Shown here in pieces: positions 56,463 to 64,000 of a stretch of 64,000 bases of DNA (its first letter is position 1; each line of letters begins with the position of its first letter). The notes under the pieces are model-generated. The model was not told the origin of the DNA and searched no databases. It saw only the letters and a list, made by a program, of their open reading frames with translations. Origin of the DNA: Wolbachia endosymbiont (group B) of Hofmannophila pseudospretella (GTDB taxonomy: Bacteria; Pseudomonadota; Alphaproteobacteria; Rickettsiales; Anaplasmataceae); the NCBI RefSeq assembly GCF_964028515.1, contig NZ_OZ034788.1, positions 1,550,001 through 1,614,000 of the forward strand. The letters run 5' to 3'. Made by a program: the position numbers and the translations under genes.

Positions 56463-59400
56463 CTACCTACTGCCTCTACCATTGCTATGATCATAAACTC
56501 TATTCACTCCATCAATTTCATCCAATACAGATTGCGGACCAAAATCAATTGATATCACTCTTTCTCCGCCTAATTGCAATGCTCCCCCACCTCCACGCTG
56601 TGGATATTGGAGTTCTAAAAATTGTAATAGTAATGGATCAATTTCATGTTGAATTCCTGGACGACCTTGAATCAATCTACCCCTAGGAGAAGATAGAGAA
56701 TCATTTTGGAATAATTGTGAAATATTTCTTCTCCGATTTCTAAAGTATTGTTCATTTCTTTGAGGTTGTCTAGTGTCATTTCCAATTCCTGCACTAAGAA
56801 GACCACGTATATAACCTATAATACCTTCACCTTTCTCTCCAAAGTTACTATTTCCCTGTAAAGCTTGATCAATAGCTTGGTTAATATCCCTAGCATTTTC
56901 GTATGCCCATATGCCACAATTATGGCCATCTGTTTGCTGATGAACGGAAACATCATGGACATTATCATCGCTAATATCACATTCTCTTAAAGCTCCTCGA
57001 ATATTATTGTCAATACGACTATCTGGACCAAGTGAATCAGCATAATACCCATAATAATTTCCATTTTGGTGGACAATAACTAATGTAACCCAATGACGAT
57101 TACCTACATTAATAATAGCAGTTAATCTATCTTTTTCACCCGAATCTACTTTTTGTTTAAAGTTATCTATGTTACTACTTAATAAGTCCCTACCTGTTGG
57201 ATCATTTTGATTTCCATCGACTCCTACTGAAGTTATTGCAAAATCATGACGATCATTAGTTGGATTAGATCGATCATCATGGAAAGTATATTGTCGTGCA
57301 GCGAAAAACATGTCATGAGTTTGTAGCCAATAACGGAAATTTTGATTTTCTGTTGCAAAGTCTAGTGCAAGTAGATTATGCACATCTTCTATTTCACGAG
57401 CGTTGTTTCTACGAAGGATAGTGTTTATTTGTTGTAATATTCCTTGTGCTGTAGAAGTACCACCTCCCCTTATTCTTGACCTTAATGTTTCTATTGCCTG
57501 TGCTCTAGTACCTTGCAAGTAACTAAATGGAACGTGCAGATTATCATCTATATCAAGCAAAAAAATCGAGTTCTGTCCTGGTCTTTTTTCCATGTAAAAG
57601 CGCCTGAAATTTTCACGAGTTTGATCTGACAATAGATTTTCTGGTGGATTTTCATCAATAACACTTTCAGGTCCCACTAATACTTCTGGTCTTGAGTCAT
57701 GACCACGACGATCAAGTCTATGTACATACACTGCTTGTTGTGGAAGAGATATAAAGTCTTCTGCTCTCTGTGCACCTCTATTAAATACAGCATAAGACAA
57801 AACCACCTCATTTCCAGAAGTAATAGGCAAATATCCCCTTTGTTTGCTCATCAATTCTGTTATTTTGTACCTTGCCTCGTCTTGCTCCTGTTCTACTTCT
57901 TCTGCATTATCAGCAAATCCTAATACATATCCAATTGGGTGAGTATCTGCTGTAGGTTGTCTTAATAATAGAAGACCTAGTCTCTGTTCTGTAACTCTTG
58001 TAAGTATTACCCTTTCTCCTTCTTCTTCCTGCCACCTTTTTAAACTATATGTTTGACCAACTTTATACATAGCAAGCACTTTATAAGGATTATCACTAGC
58101 ATAAAATGTACCATGTAGTATAGAGCGAAACTTATCTTTGCTATTTACATCTATTATCATATTGCCATGCGTATCTTCTGGCATTAATACTGCAGAAATG
58201 TTTCTAAATAATTCTTGATGCTGAAATCTATCTTGCCAGCCATCATTCATAACTTGATTTAAAGCATTATGCACATTTCCAGCATTAGGCACTTGCACAA
58301 GATTACCACCAAGAAAATTATTTGCATTATTATTTTGGTAATTGTGATATAAACCAAGGTTATCTGTATGAATATTAAGGCCAAGTTGATTATTAAGTGT
58401 GCATGAAACTTCCCGTACATGAACATTATTTCCGTCAACATTAAGATCTTGTAAATTGATGGCTCCTTGTTGTACAGCGTTGTTATCTCTAATATGAAGT
58501 ATAACTATATCAGAACCTTGAGTATGGAAGACCATGGTTAAAGCATGATTCTCATCACCATATCTAAATATATACTTTCTTACACGTTGTTGAACTGCGT
58601 TTACTAATCTGAACTCTTCTAAAATACTATTCCCAAAAGCAAAACCAGTTATGCAATCAAATATTCTGTTATAATTCTCTGCATTTCTTGGTATTTCGTT
58701 AGGAAGATGTTGAAGCAAGAAATCTCTAATATTTTCTCTAATTCCTTCATCCTCCAAACACTCAAATAATCTTTGTACCAAAGGAAATCTATTCTCTAAA
58801 AACTCTACTGTATCAATACTAAAAGGATCTATATTCAGATTAAAATTTAATCCAATACAAACAGCATTTCTTGATTCAGTGTGAATAGATATAAATGAAG
58901 AAGCATGTAATCTTTTAGCATCAGCTCTAGCGCGGTTTAATGCAATATCAGACGATGTCCTCCATCTAGTAACATTAATAACGATAGGAATGTTTTCTCT
59001 CTCTGCCTGATGACATATAAGAAAAGCAACATATGAATTTCCAGGAGACAAGTCAAGGTCAATATCTATTGTGTAGAGATGAATAAAATTTGCCAACAAA
59101 CCTAAGAAAAATCCGTGACTCTCAAACTTTTGACTGCGATTTTGAATGTCATTTTGTAGGTTGCCTAGGTAACTACGATAGATTCGAGTTATGTATGGCA
59201 AAATTCCTTCATTTATTCCACGTTCTATATTTATTCTTTGGTTACTTGCTAGCACTTCCATAAAACTGAAAATCCCTTGCTGACCCGGTGCAACTTGCAC
59301 AAAATTGACCAAATGACCAAGCTGTACTCTCTGATCTTGATTGAGTCGTATACTTCCTATTTCCTTAACTGTCAACAAACTGCGTGGCGCAGGCGCATTA

Positions 59401-59984
59401 ATCCCATTAAGCCTATTGCGTTCTATATGCCTAAGAAGGCTAATCTCAGACGCTGAATATTTAGCAAATCTATCTCTACCTTGAGAATCTTTTTCACGAA
59501 TCACCTCGAATACTGTTGCAATCGCCTCTCCCTGAATCTTGCCCTTTCCATGCATGCATACTTTGTATTGCTCAAAATTTAGGTCTTCTTCCCTTAAATT
59601 TGGATTTTGCCCTCTAATCTCTCGCACTAGAGCATTTCTTTCCCTTGTACTGAACCTTAACCCATCACTATTAAGACGATCAGAAATACTGTAGCATCTG
59701 ACAACTTGCTGTCCGTCACGATAAACAGCGACTTTTAGGTTCCCTGTATTTCTATTTCTACCACCTGTATCAATACCATGATTATCAAAACGAAAATACA
59801 CTCTCTCATTTGCTTTTAAGATATTAGCATCATGAGCAGTAGCAAACATACTGAAAAAGAATACAGGAAGGAAACGTCCTGTACTTACATGATACAAGAA
59901 AAATGGACATTGATCTAAAAAGGATTCAAACTCTTGTCTAAAACCATCAAGATCTCCATCCACTAAACTTCTTATTAAAGACAC
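56463..59984 (-). CDS. cifB: CidB: deubiquitinase-type CifB (type I)
   Basis: 1173 aa from GTG 59984 (ribosome site GAGAGGTG); a second GTG at codon 8 would give 1166 aa, the length I recall for wMel CifB. N-terminus FLDQCPFFLYHVSTGRFLPV is the CifB-conserved part. Two nuclease-like regions occupy the middle but I do not see complete D-E-K triads. The C-terminal Ulp1/C48 peptidase (about 880-1060) keeps His964 (NRHWVTLVI), Asp983 (YYADSLGPDS) and Cys1023 (DGHNCGIWAYENA), plus the upstream Gln (HQQTDG). In known CidB the Cys is needed for deubiquitylation and incompatibility. Frame intact, so activity is likely. Confidence 0.96.
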   Translation of the reverse strand: MSLIRSLVDGDLDGFRQEFESFLDQCPFFLYHVSTGRFLPVFFFSMFATAHDANILKANERVYFRFDNHGIDTGGRNRNTGNLKVAVYRDGQQVVRCYSISDRLNSDGLRFSTRERNALVREIRGQNPNLREEDLNFEQYKVCMHGKGKIQGEAIATVFEVIREKDSQGRDRFAKYSASEISLLRHIERNRLNGINAPAPRSLLTVKEIGSIRLNQDQRVQLGHLVNFVQVAPGQQGIFSFMEVLASNQRINIERGINEGILPYITRIYRSYLGNLQNDIQNRSQKFESHGFFLGLLANFIHLYTIDIDLDLSPGNSYVAFLICHQAERENIPIVINVTRWRTSSDIALNRARADAKRLHASSFISIHTESRNAVCIGLNFNLNIDPFSIDTVEFLENRFPLVQRLFECLEDEGIRENIRDFLLQHLPNEIPRNAENYNRIFDCITGFAFGNSILEEFRLVNAVQQRVRKYIFRYGDENHALTMVFHTQGSDIVILHIRDNNAVQQGAINLQDLNVDGNNVHVREVSCTLNNQLGLNIHTDNLGLYHNYQNNNANNFLGGNLVQVPNAGNVHNALNQVMNDGWQDRFQHQELFRNISAVLMPEDTHGNMIIDVNSKDKFRSILHGTFYASDNPYKVLAMYKVGQTYSLKRWQEEEGERVILTRVTEQRLGLLLLRQPTADTHPIGYVLGFADNAEEVEQEQDEARYKITELMSKQRGYLPITSGNEVVLSYAVFNRGAQRAEDFISLPQQAVYVHRLDRRGHDSRPEVLVGPESVIDENPPENLLSDQTRENFRRFYMEKRPGQNSIFLLDIDDNLHVPFSYLQGTRAQAIETLRSRIRGGGTSTAQGILQQINTILRRNNAREIEDVHNLLALDFATENQNFRYWLQTHDMFFAARQYTFHDDRSNPTNDRHDFAITSVGVDGNQNDPTGRDLLSSNIDNFKQKVDSGEKDRLTAIINVGNRHWVTLVIVHQNGNYYGYYADSLGPDSRIDNNIRGALRECDISDDNVHDVSVHQQTDGHNCGIWAYENARDINQAIDQALQGNSNFGEKGEGIIGYIRGLLSAGIGNDTRQPQRNEQYFRNRRRNISQLFQNDSLSSPRGRLIQGRPGIQHEIDPLLLQFLELQYPQRGGGGALQLGGERVISIDFGPQSVLDEIDGVNRVYDHSNGRGSR

Positions 59985-60038
59985 AAAGCACCTCTCTATT
60001 TGCTAAGACCAGAAAAACCACTCACATTAATGAGTAGA

Positions 60039-61463
60039 CTAGATTCTTCTTTTCTTATGAGAACCAGAAATACCACTCACACTAGGAGCTTCAAACTCAG
60101 ACTGTGGGCCATCACCAGAACCATCAAGTGGCAAAGATACCTTAGATTGAGACCGCAAATTATTCCAAGGACCATCACCTACAGAAGGTAAAGTTACTTT
60201 CTCTAACTGAAGAAATAACTCTTCTGCAAACTTGCCGTAATCTACACCTTTCCTCTTTCCTTCCCTACCACATATTCTAAGATTTTCTATCATGACTTCT
60301 TTAAAAAGGTCAAACTTTTCAGGAAAGCAACCTTTGGCAAATGAAATCATATCTAATATTTCTTCTTTCTCTATTTCCCTATCGGGCTTACAAACATCTT
60401 CTCGTTTCCAATTAATGATTAATCCCCCAAGTACACTCTTTATAGGAACTGTATAATTAGAAGTATTAACAGAGGTCTCTCTGTATTCAGCAAAGCGTTC
60501 ACATTTCCAAATCTCCATAATAAGGGATCTAGCTTGAACACTTAACTCAGGATTTTTCAACATCACATTTGAAAGTGAATAAAGAAAAAGTTCATAGTCT
60601 TGCTGTGAGAATATCTTGTCCGAACAGTCTCCTCCTGCTGAAACGCCTTTATAACACCAGCACTGTACCAAATCATGAACCGTATCAAAAAAACATGACT
60701 CTATTAATTCAGCAAGAAGGGAATATACTCCCTTATCTTTCTGCAATAATTTCTGTAAAAGAGTATCTTTATCGCCTATATTCCTTACACAAAAATCTAA
60801 AATAGGAGCGTCTTTCTCAACAGATTGAGGACGAGAAAGAGCAACAATAGCTTCTGTAAGCTTCTTCTCCTTATCTTTTTCCTCTAACTGATTATAAAAA
60901 TACTCTACCCCTTCGCTCCACTTAAGTTTTACAGCACTGTCAAAACCTTCTACTGCATCATACTTCTTTAATTCCCCAGATTCTCTATCGATCCAGAAAT
61001 CAAACACAGGACCATTTCTCTTCATGGATGATAGCAGAATGTTTCTTACATATTGATCACTGATCGGATTACCTTGACTATCTACCTCTTCTGAAGTAAA
61101 TTGACCTCTAGAGAGTACAAACTGTTTGTTGAAAAAATCACCTATCTTGCCCGTTATACAGTACCTAGATGCCATACCATACCTTGGTAGTGGGTTATCG
61201 ATTTCTCCTATTTTCTCTTCAGTCAATTTCTGACCTAAAACAGTATTATTTAACCTTGTACCTAACCAACAACCTTCATCTCGAAAAACATTATATAAGA
61301 ATTCCAGCTTATCATCCTTAAAAAGTTTGATATACTCTATATAGGTCTCGACCCACCTTTTAATAGCTAACTTTCTTCCAGCCGCAATGTCACGATCTGT
61401 ATGTTTTATCACATCTTGTAGCTTTTTAAGCACTTCAGCCTGACGTTTTGTTTCTATTGGCAT
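60039..61463 (-). CDS. cifA: CidA: type I CifA
   Basis: 474 aa, the same length as wMel CifA as I recall it, and nearly the same sequence (begins MPIETKRQAEVLKKLQDVIK, ends GISGSHKKRRI). It contains RYGMASRYCITGKIGDFF and PVFDFWIDRESGELKKYDAV, which correspond to CinA blocks. The basic C-terminus is nuclear-localisation-like. Known role: binds CidB, rescues embryos, and with CidB induces incompatibility. ATG 61463 has the strong ribosome site GGGAGGTTTAA. cidB follows after 54 bp. A 17-bp inverted repeat lies 44 bp upstream. Intact. Confidence 0.97.
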   Translation of the reverse strand: MPIETKRQAEVLKKLQDVIKHTDRDIAAGRKLAIKRWVETYIEYIKLFKDDKLEFLYNVFRDEGCWLGTRLNNTVLGQKLTEEKIGEIDNPLPRYGMASRYCITGKIGDFFNKQFVLSRGQFTSEEVDSQGNPISDQYVRNILLSSMKRNGPVFDFWIDRESGELKKYDAVEGFDSAVKLKWSEGVEYFYNQLEEKDKEKKLTEAIVALSRPQSVEKDAPILDFCVRNIGDKDTLLQKLLQKDKGVYSLLAELIESCFFDTVHDLVQCWCYKGVSAGGDCSDKIFSQQDYELFLYSLSNVMLKNPELSVQARSLIMEIWKCERFAEYRETSVNTSNYTVPIKSVLGGLIINWKREDVCKPDREIEKEEILDMISFAKGCFPEKFDLFKEVMIENLRICGREGKRKGVDYGKFAEELFLQLEKVTLPSVGDGPWNNLRSQSKVSLPLDGSGDGPQSEFEAPSVSGISGSHKKRRI

Positions 61464-61506
61464 TTAAACCTCCCTATATCATGAAAACAACGCTATGGTA
61501 CTAAGT

Positions 61507-61523
61507 TTGTAACTAAGTTACAA
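61507..61523. promoter_or_regulatory. Inverted repeat upstream of cidA
   Basis: TTGTAACTAAGTTACAA: 7-bp arms around TAA, 44 bp before the cidA start and 230 bp before the divergent coiled-coil gene. It could bind a dimeric regulator of either gene. Inferred from symmetry and position only. Confidence 0.45.
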
Positions 61524-61753
61524 CACCTAATTACTCCAGAAAGACCTATTTGATACCCAAACGTTCTGGTCAGGCCTAGAGAAATCTGTCTGGAATTATT
61601 GAGTATTTTCTAGAAATCTTAATTTGACAGCTAACACCAGGTTTTCTGGAGACTATAGGTGATGCACTTTTTCTATTTATATTCCCAAGAATAAGGTCAG
61701 TAGATATGTTGTTTTCCAGAAGAATATTAGTAAGATTAATTGGAGAAGTGCTT

Positions 61754-64000
61754 ATGACTTTAACTAAGTGTGTTTTAACTTCGCCCTTAAGTTCTGTTCA
61801 GCAGTATCTGTTAGTGTTAGGTAAGGTTATGGTTGTAAATACAAAATCCGATCAGCAGAGGGCTGAAGATGATCTATATACTGTTTTGAGATTCAAAGAA
61901 AAAGGAGATTTTGAAAGACGGATAAGAGAACTGCTTGTTAACGATTATAAGAAACTTAAAAAACCACTGAGCAAACTCCTTGGTAAGTTAGAAAGTAAAA
62001 TAAGGACTGATAAAGAGAATAACCAAGCAGCCAGAAACGTTTATGATCAAATCAAAAAATCTAAAACTAATGAAGATAAATTAAGTAATTTATTGAACTT
62101 TAAAAAACAGCTAAAAGCTTTCCTAAAAAATCAAGATGATTGTAGTATTGTGTTAAATGCGATTGACTCTGCAAGTGTTATCCCTGTTATTGAAGTTAAT
62201 GGTGTGCATCCAAAAGATAGTGAGATCAAAAAGTTAAAAAAAGCTCAACCTCTCACCTCTAACAGACAAGACTTTGAAGAAGCTCTAGGATACATAGAAT
62301 CACAAGAAAAAGTTATGGGGATTACATTAGAGGAAATTATGGAATACAAGCAACACTCTGTTAAGATTTTTCTACTGAACCGTGTTCATTCATGCAAAAA
62401 TGGGCATTCTCAATTGCATCCTGATGTAAAAGAAGCTATAGCAATATTATCAAATGATAAGCTGAGAGCTTTCTACGATGAAGAAGTAAAGAAGAAGACG
62501 CTACAACCAATATTGTCCTACAAAGAATGTGAACAATTATATGATAAAATTAACTATGAAAAAAATGAATCTCGTATTATAATCGAAAGAGAAGAACTTG
62601 GAGAGAATATTAGGAGGGTAATGGGAGTGAAGCGCTTTACGAATGAAAGCAGTAGAGAAGATCAGAAAAATGGTACTAGTCCAACAGGAACTTCTACAAA
62701 TTATAGACAAGAGCAAGTTGCCTCTAGTGGTGATAGAACACTTTATAATAGTGATATACCTTCACTAGGTAGATCGATTAAGAGCAGCCGAAGTGCACTG
62801 TTTATGCCATTTGGAGCTTCTGTTGATACGAGTACCCCGATTAAACCTGCCAATCCATCTAACCTAGTTACCACTGGTGAGAATTATACTAGTAATGCAG
62901 ATCTGAGTGATGAATTGAACGTAAGTGAAGTAACTAAAATTGTTGAACGAATGGAGCTATTATCCAATAGTTTAAAAAAAATCCAAGAAATTGTGGAAAA
63001 GCTGGGTAATACTACACTAAGTGAAGAAGTGATAGTTCATGAGAGACATTTCAAAAAGTTTATGGATTTTGTAGGAGAAATTCTCGTAGATATTGGTACA
63101 AGATTACCACAAAGTGATTCTAAAAGCATGTATCTTGAACAAAAATTGAAGGGATTGGAAAAGATGAATGAATCCTTAGATAACAGTGTTCAAGAGTTAG
63201 AGAAAAAAGTAGATAAACTTGAAAAAGAGAATAAAGATTTTCTAGCAGAAAATGATGAACTTAAGGAAAAACTTGCTACAGCGAAAGAAGAAAAGGAATT
63301 GCTATTTAATAAAAAAGAAAAGATGCAGGAAGTTATAAATGGGCTGAATGAGAACAATCAACGATTAATGCAAAAAATAAATGGGTTAGAAGATGATTAT
63401 GAGTATTTGTTAAGAGCGGAAAAGACAAAAAGAGAAACCGAAGATTCGTGTATACAAGTGGAGGATGCAGATATACCGGAAGGAAAAGCTGAGTTATGTA
63501 AAGACTATGAAATTAAACTAGTAAAGCTGGAACAAGAGATAGATGCAAAAGGGAAACAATGTGAGGAATTGCTATTAGAAAATAGTATATTACGAGGAAA
63601 TATAGAACGATTAAAGGAAGAGAATAAACGATTAGAAGGCATTGAAGAAAGCTTTAGTATCGATCCCTCACATTTTTGCTCTGTAAAAAATTTGCATGAT
63701 GAGCTTATTCTAGCTAATGAACAGCCGGAAAATATTGATATATCAATCCAGGATGAGATGGATTCAAAAGTTGCCACTGAGTCTGTGGGTGTTAATGTAA
63801 AACAAGGTTATAGTAAAAGGACTAGCAACCTATCTCGAGTCTCTGAACAAAGTTCAGCAGTAAAATCTCAATTCTCAGAAGCAAGAGCTCAGAGTAGAAA
63901 GCAAATAATTTATGCCTCTGCTTCTCTTATATTATCTGGAGTATTTGCTGTTGGCACAAGTTTAACAATGTCTCATTTAGGAATATCTATTTCACTTGCT
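61754..64000 (+). CDS. Coiled-coil membrane protein divergent from cidA (partial, runs off the window)
   Basis: Open for 749 codons with no stop before the window end. ATG 61754 is preceded by GGAGAAG at good spacing; an ATG at 61706 is a weaker option. The first ~250 residues are Lys-rich and helical. A Ser/Thr-rich linker is at about 305-390. A long coiled coil with Glu/Lys heptads follows (about 470-630; NSVQELEKKVDKLEKENKDF, ELKEKLATAKEEKELLFNKK). A hydrophobic segment begins near residue 718 (IIYASASLILSGVFAVG). Family not recognised. It shares its upstream region with cidA, so both may be regulated together. Possibly a membrane-anchored effector; unproven. Confidence 0.75.
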   Translation, partial: MTLTKCVLTSPLSSVQQYLLVLGKVMVVNTKSDQQRAEDDLYTVLRFKEKGDFERRIRELLVNDYKKLKKPLSKLLGKLESKIRTDKENNQAARNVYDQIKKSKTNEDKLSNLLNFKKQLKAFLKNQDDCSIVLNAIDSASVIPVIEVNGVHPKDSEIKKLKKAQPLTSNRQDFEEALGYIESQEKVMGITLEEIMEYKQHSVKIFLLNRVHSCKNGHSQLHPDVKEAIAILSNDKLRAFYDEEVKKKTLQPILSYKECEQLYDKINYEKNESRIIIEREELGENIRRVMGVKRFTNESSREDQKNGTSPTGTSTNYRQEQVASSGDRTLYNSDIPSLGRSIKSSRSALFMPFGASVDTSTPIKPANPSNLVTTGENYTSNADLSDELNVSEVTKIVERMELLSNSLKKIQEIVEKLGNTTLSEEVIVHERHFKKFMDFVGEILVDIGTRLPQSDSKSMYLEQKLKGLEKMNESLDNSVQELEKKVDKLEKENKDFLAENDELKEKLATAKEEKELLFNKKEKMQEVINGLNENNQRLMQKINGLEDDYEYLLRAEKTKRETEDSCIQVEDADIPEGKAELCKDYEIKLVKLEQEIDAKGKQCEELLLENSILRGNIERLKEENKRLEGIEESFSIDPSHFCSVKNLHDELILANEQPENIDISIQDEMDSKVATESVGVNVKQGYSKRTSNLSRVSEQSSAVKSQFSEARAQSRKQIIYASASLILSGVFAVGTSLTMSHLGISISLA

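Noticed and set aside
58259..58441. Frames antisense to or alternative within cidB
   Set aside because: Shadow frames of an established gene with an intact catalytic domain.
61624..61659. TTGACA and TATAGG upstream of the coiled-coil gene as a promoter
   Set aside because: Spacing is 24 bp, too long for a standard sigma-70 promoter.
1..64000. CRISPR arrays, tRNA or rRNA genes
   Set aside because: No regularly spaced short repeats with spacers and no tRNA-like cloverleaf or rRNA core sequences were noticed on either strand. This was a by-eye scan only.

Overview
The window is AT-rich DNA that I read as Wolbachia (Alphaproteobacteria, Rickettsiales). The grounds are phage WO structural genes, many ankyrin-repeat genes, dense insertion sequences and their wrecks, a group II intron, and three cytoplasmic-incompatibility (cif) operons. 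It looks like one or more WO prophages with their eukaryotic-association modules, partly decayed. Assignments rest on reading the sequence and recalled family knowledge; no searches were run.

Layout. 0.1-5 kb: a hypothetical gene, a RadC-family gene, a double-HTH regulator broken by an IS630-type element, and an Rpn-family nuclease. 5.2-13.8 kb: a type V-like cif pair (cifA 506 aa, cifB 2281 aa) plus a small ORF directly downstream. 13.8-18.8 kb: a graveyard of IS630, IS982-like, IS481-like and IS5 pieces, two broken ankyrin genes and one intact membrane-protein gene. 19-21.4 kb: a J-domain/ankyrin/membrane fusion gene. 21.6-33.2 kb: a recombinase stub cut by IS630, a RepA-like primase/helicase, a group II intron, an AAA ATPase (DUF234 type), a Bro-N/DinD-like pseudogene and a second IS630. 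33.3-44.8 kb: WO head and baseplate module (small terminase candidate, ankyrin gene, large terminase, gpW, GH25 lysozyme, portal, S49 protease, decoration, capsid, connectors, gpV, PAAR, gp25/gpW, gpJ), mostly with overlapping starts and stops. It ends where a third IS630 cuts gpJ; no sheath, tube or tape-measure genes follow. 46-49.1 kb: two ankyrin genes, DUF2924 and a large serine recombinase inactivated by one extra G. 49.3-61.5 kb, all on the minus strand: an ankyrin gene, a nuclease-type cif pair (cinA-cinB, type IV-like) and a deubiquitinase-type pair (cidA-cidB, type I). 61.75 kb to the end: a divergent coiled-coil membrane protein that runs off the window.

How the genes relate. Each cif pair is cifA then cifB with an 8-54 bp gap, so each is likely one transcript. 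CifB of types IV and V keeps two complete PD-(D/E)XK triads; CidB keeps the His-Asp-Cys triad of a Ulp1-like peptidase. The phage part looks unable to make particles alone: gpJ and the recombinase are broken and most tail genes are missing. The cif operons and most ankyrin genes remain open, which fits retention of host-manipulation cargo after phage decay. Most notable are the coexistence of three cif types, the toxin-like build of the large CifB, a ~290-bp sequence shared upstream of cinA and of the J-domain/ankyrin gene, and recombinase stubs next to cif loci.
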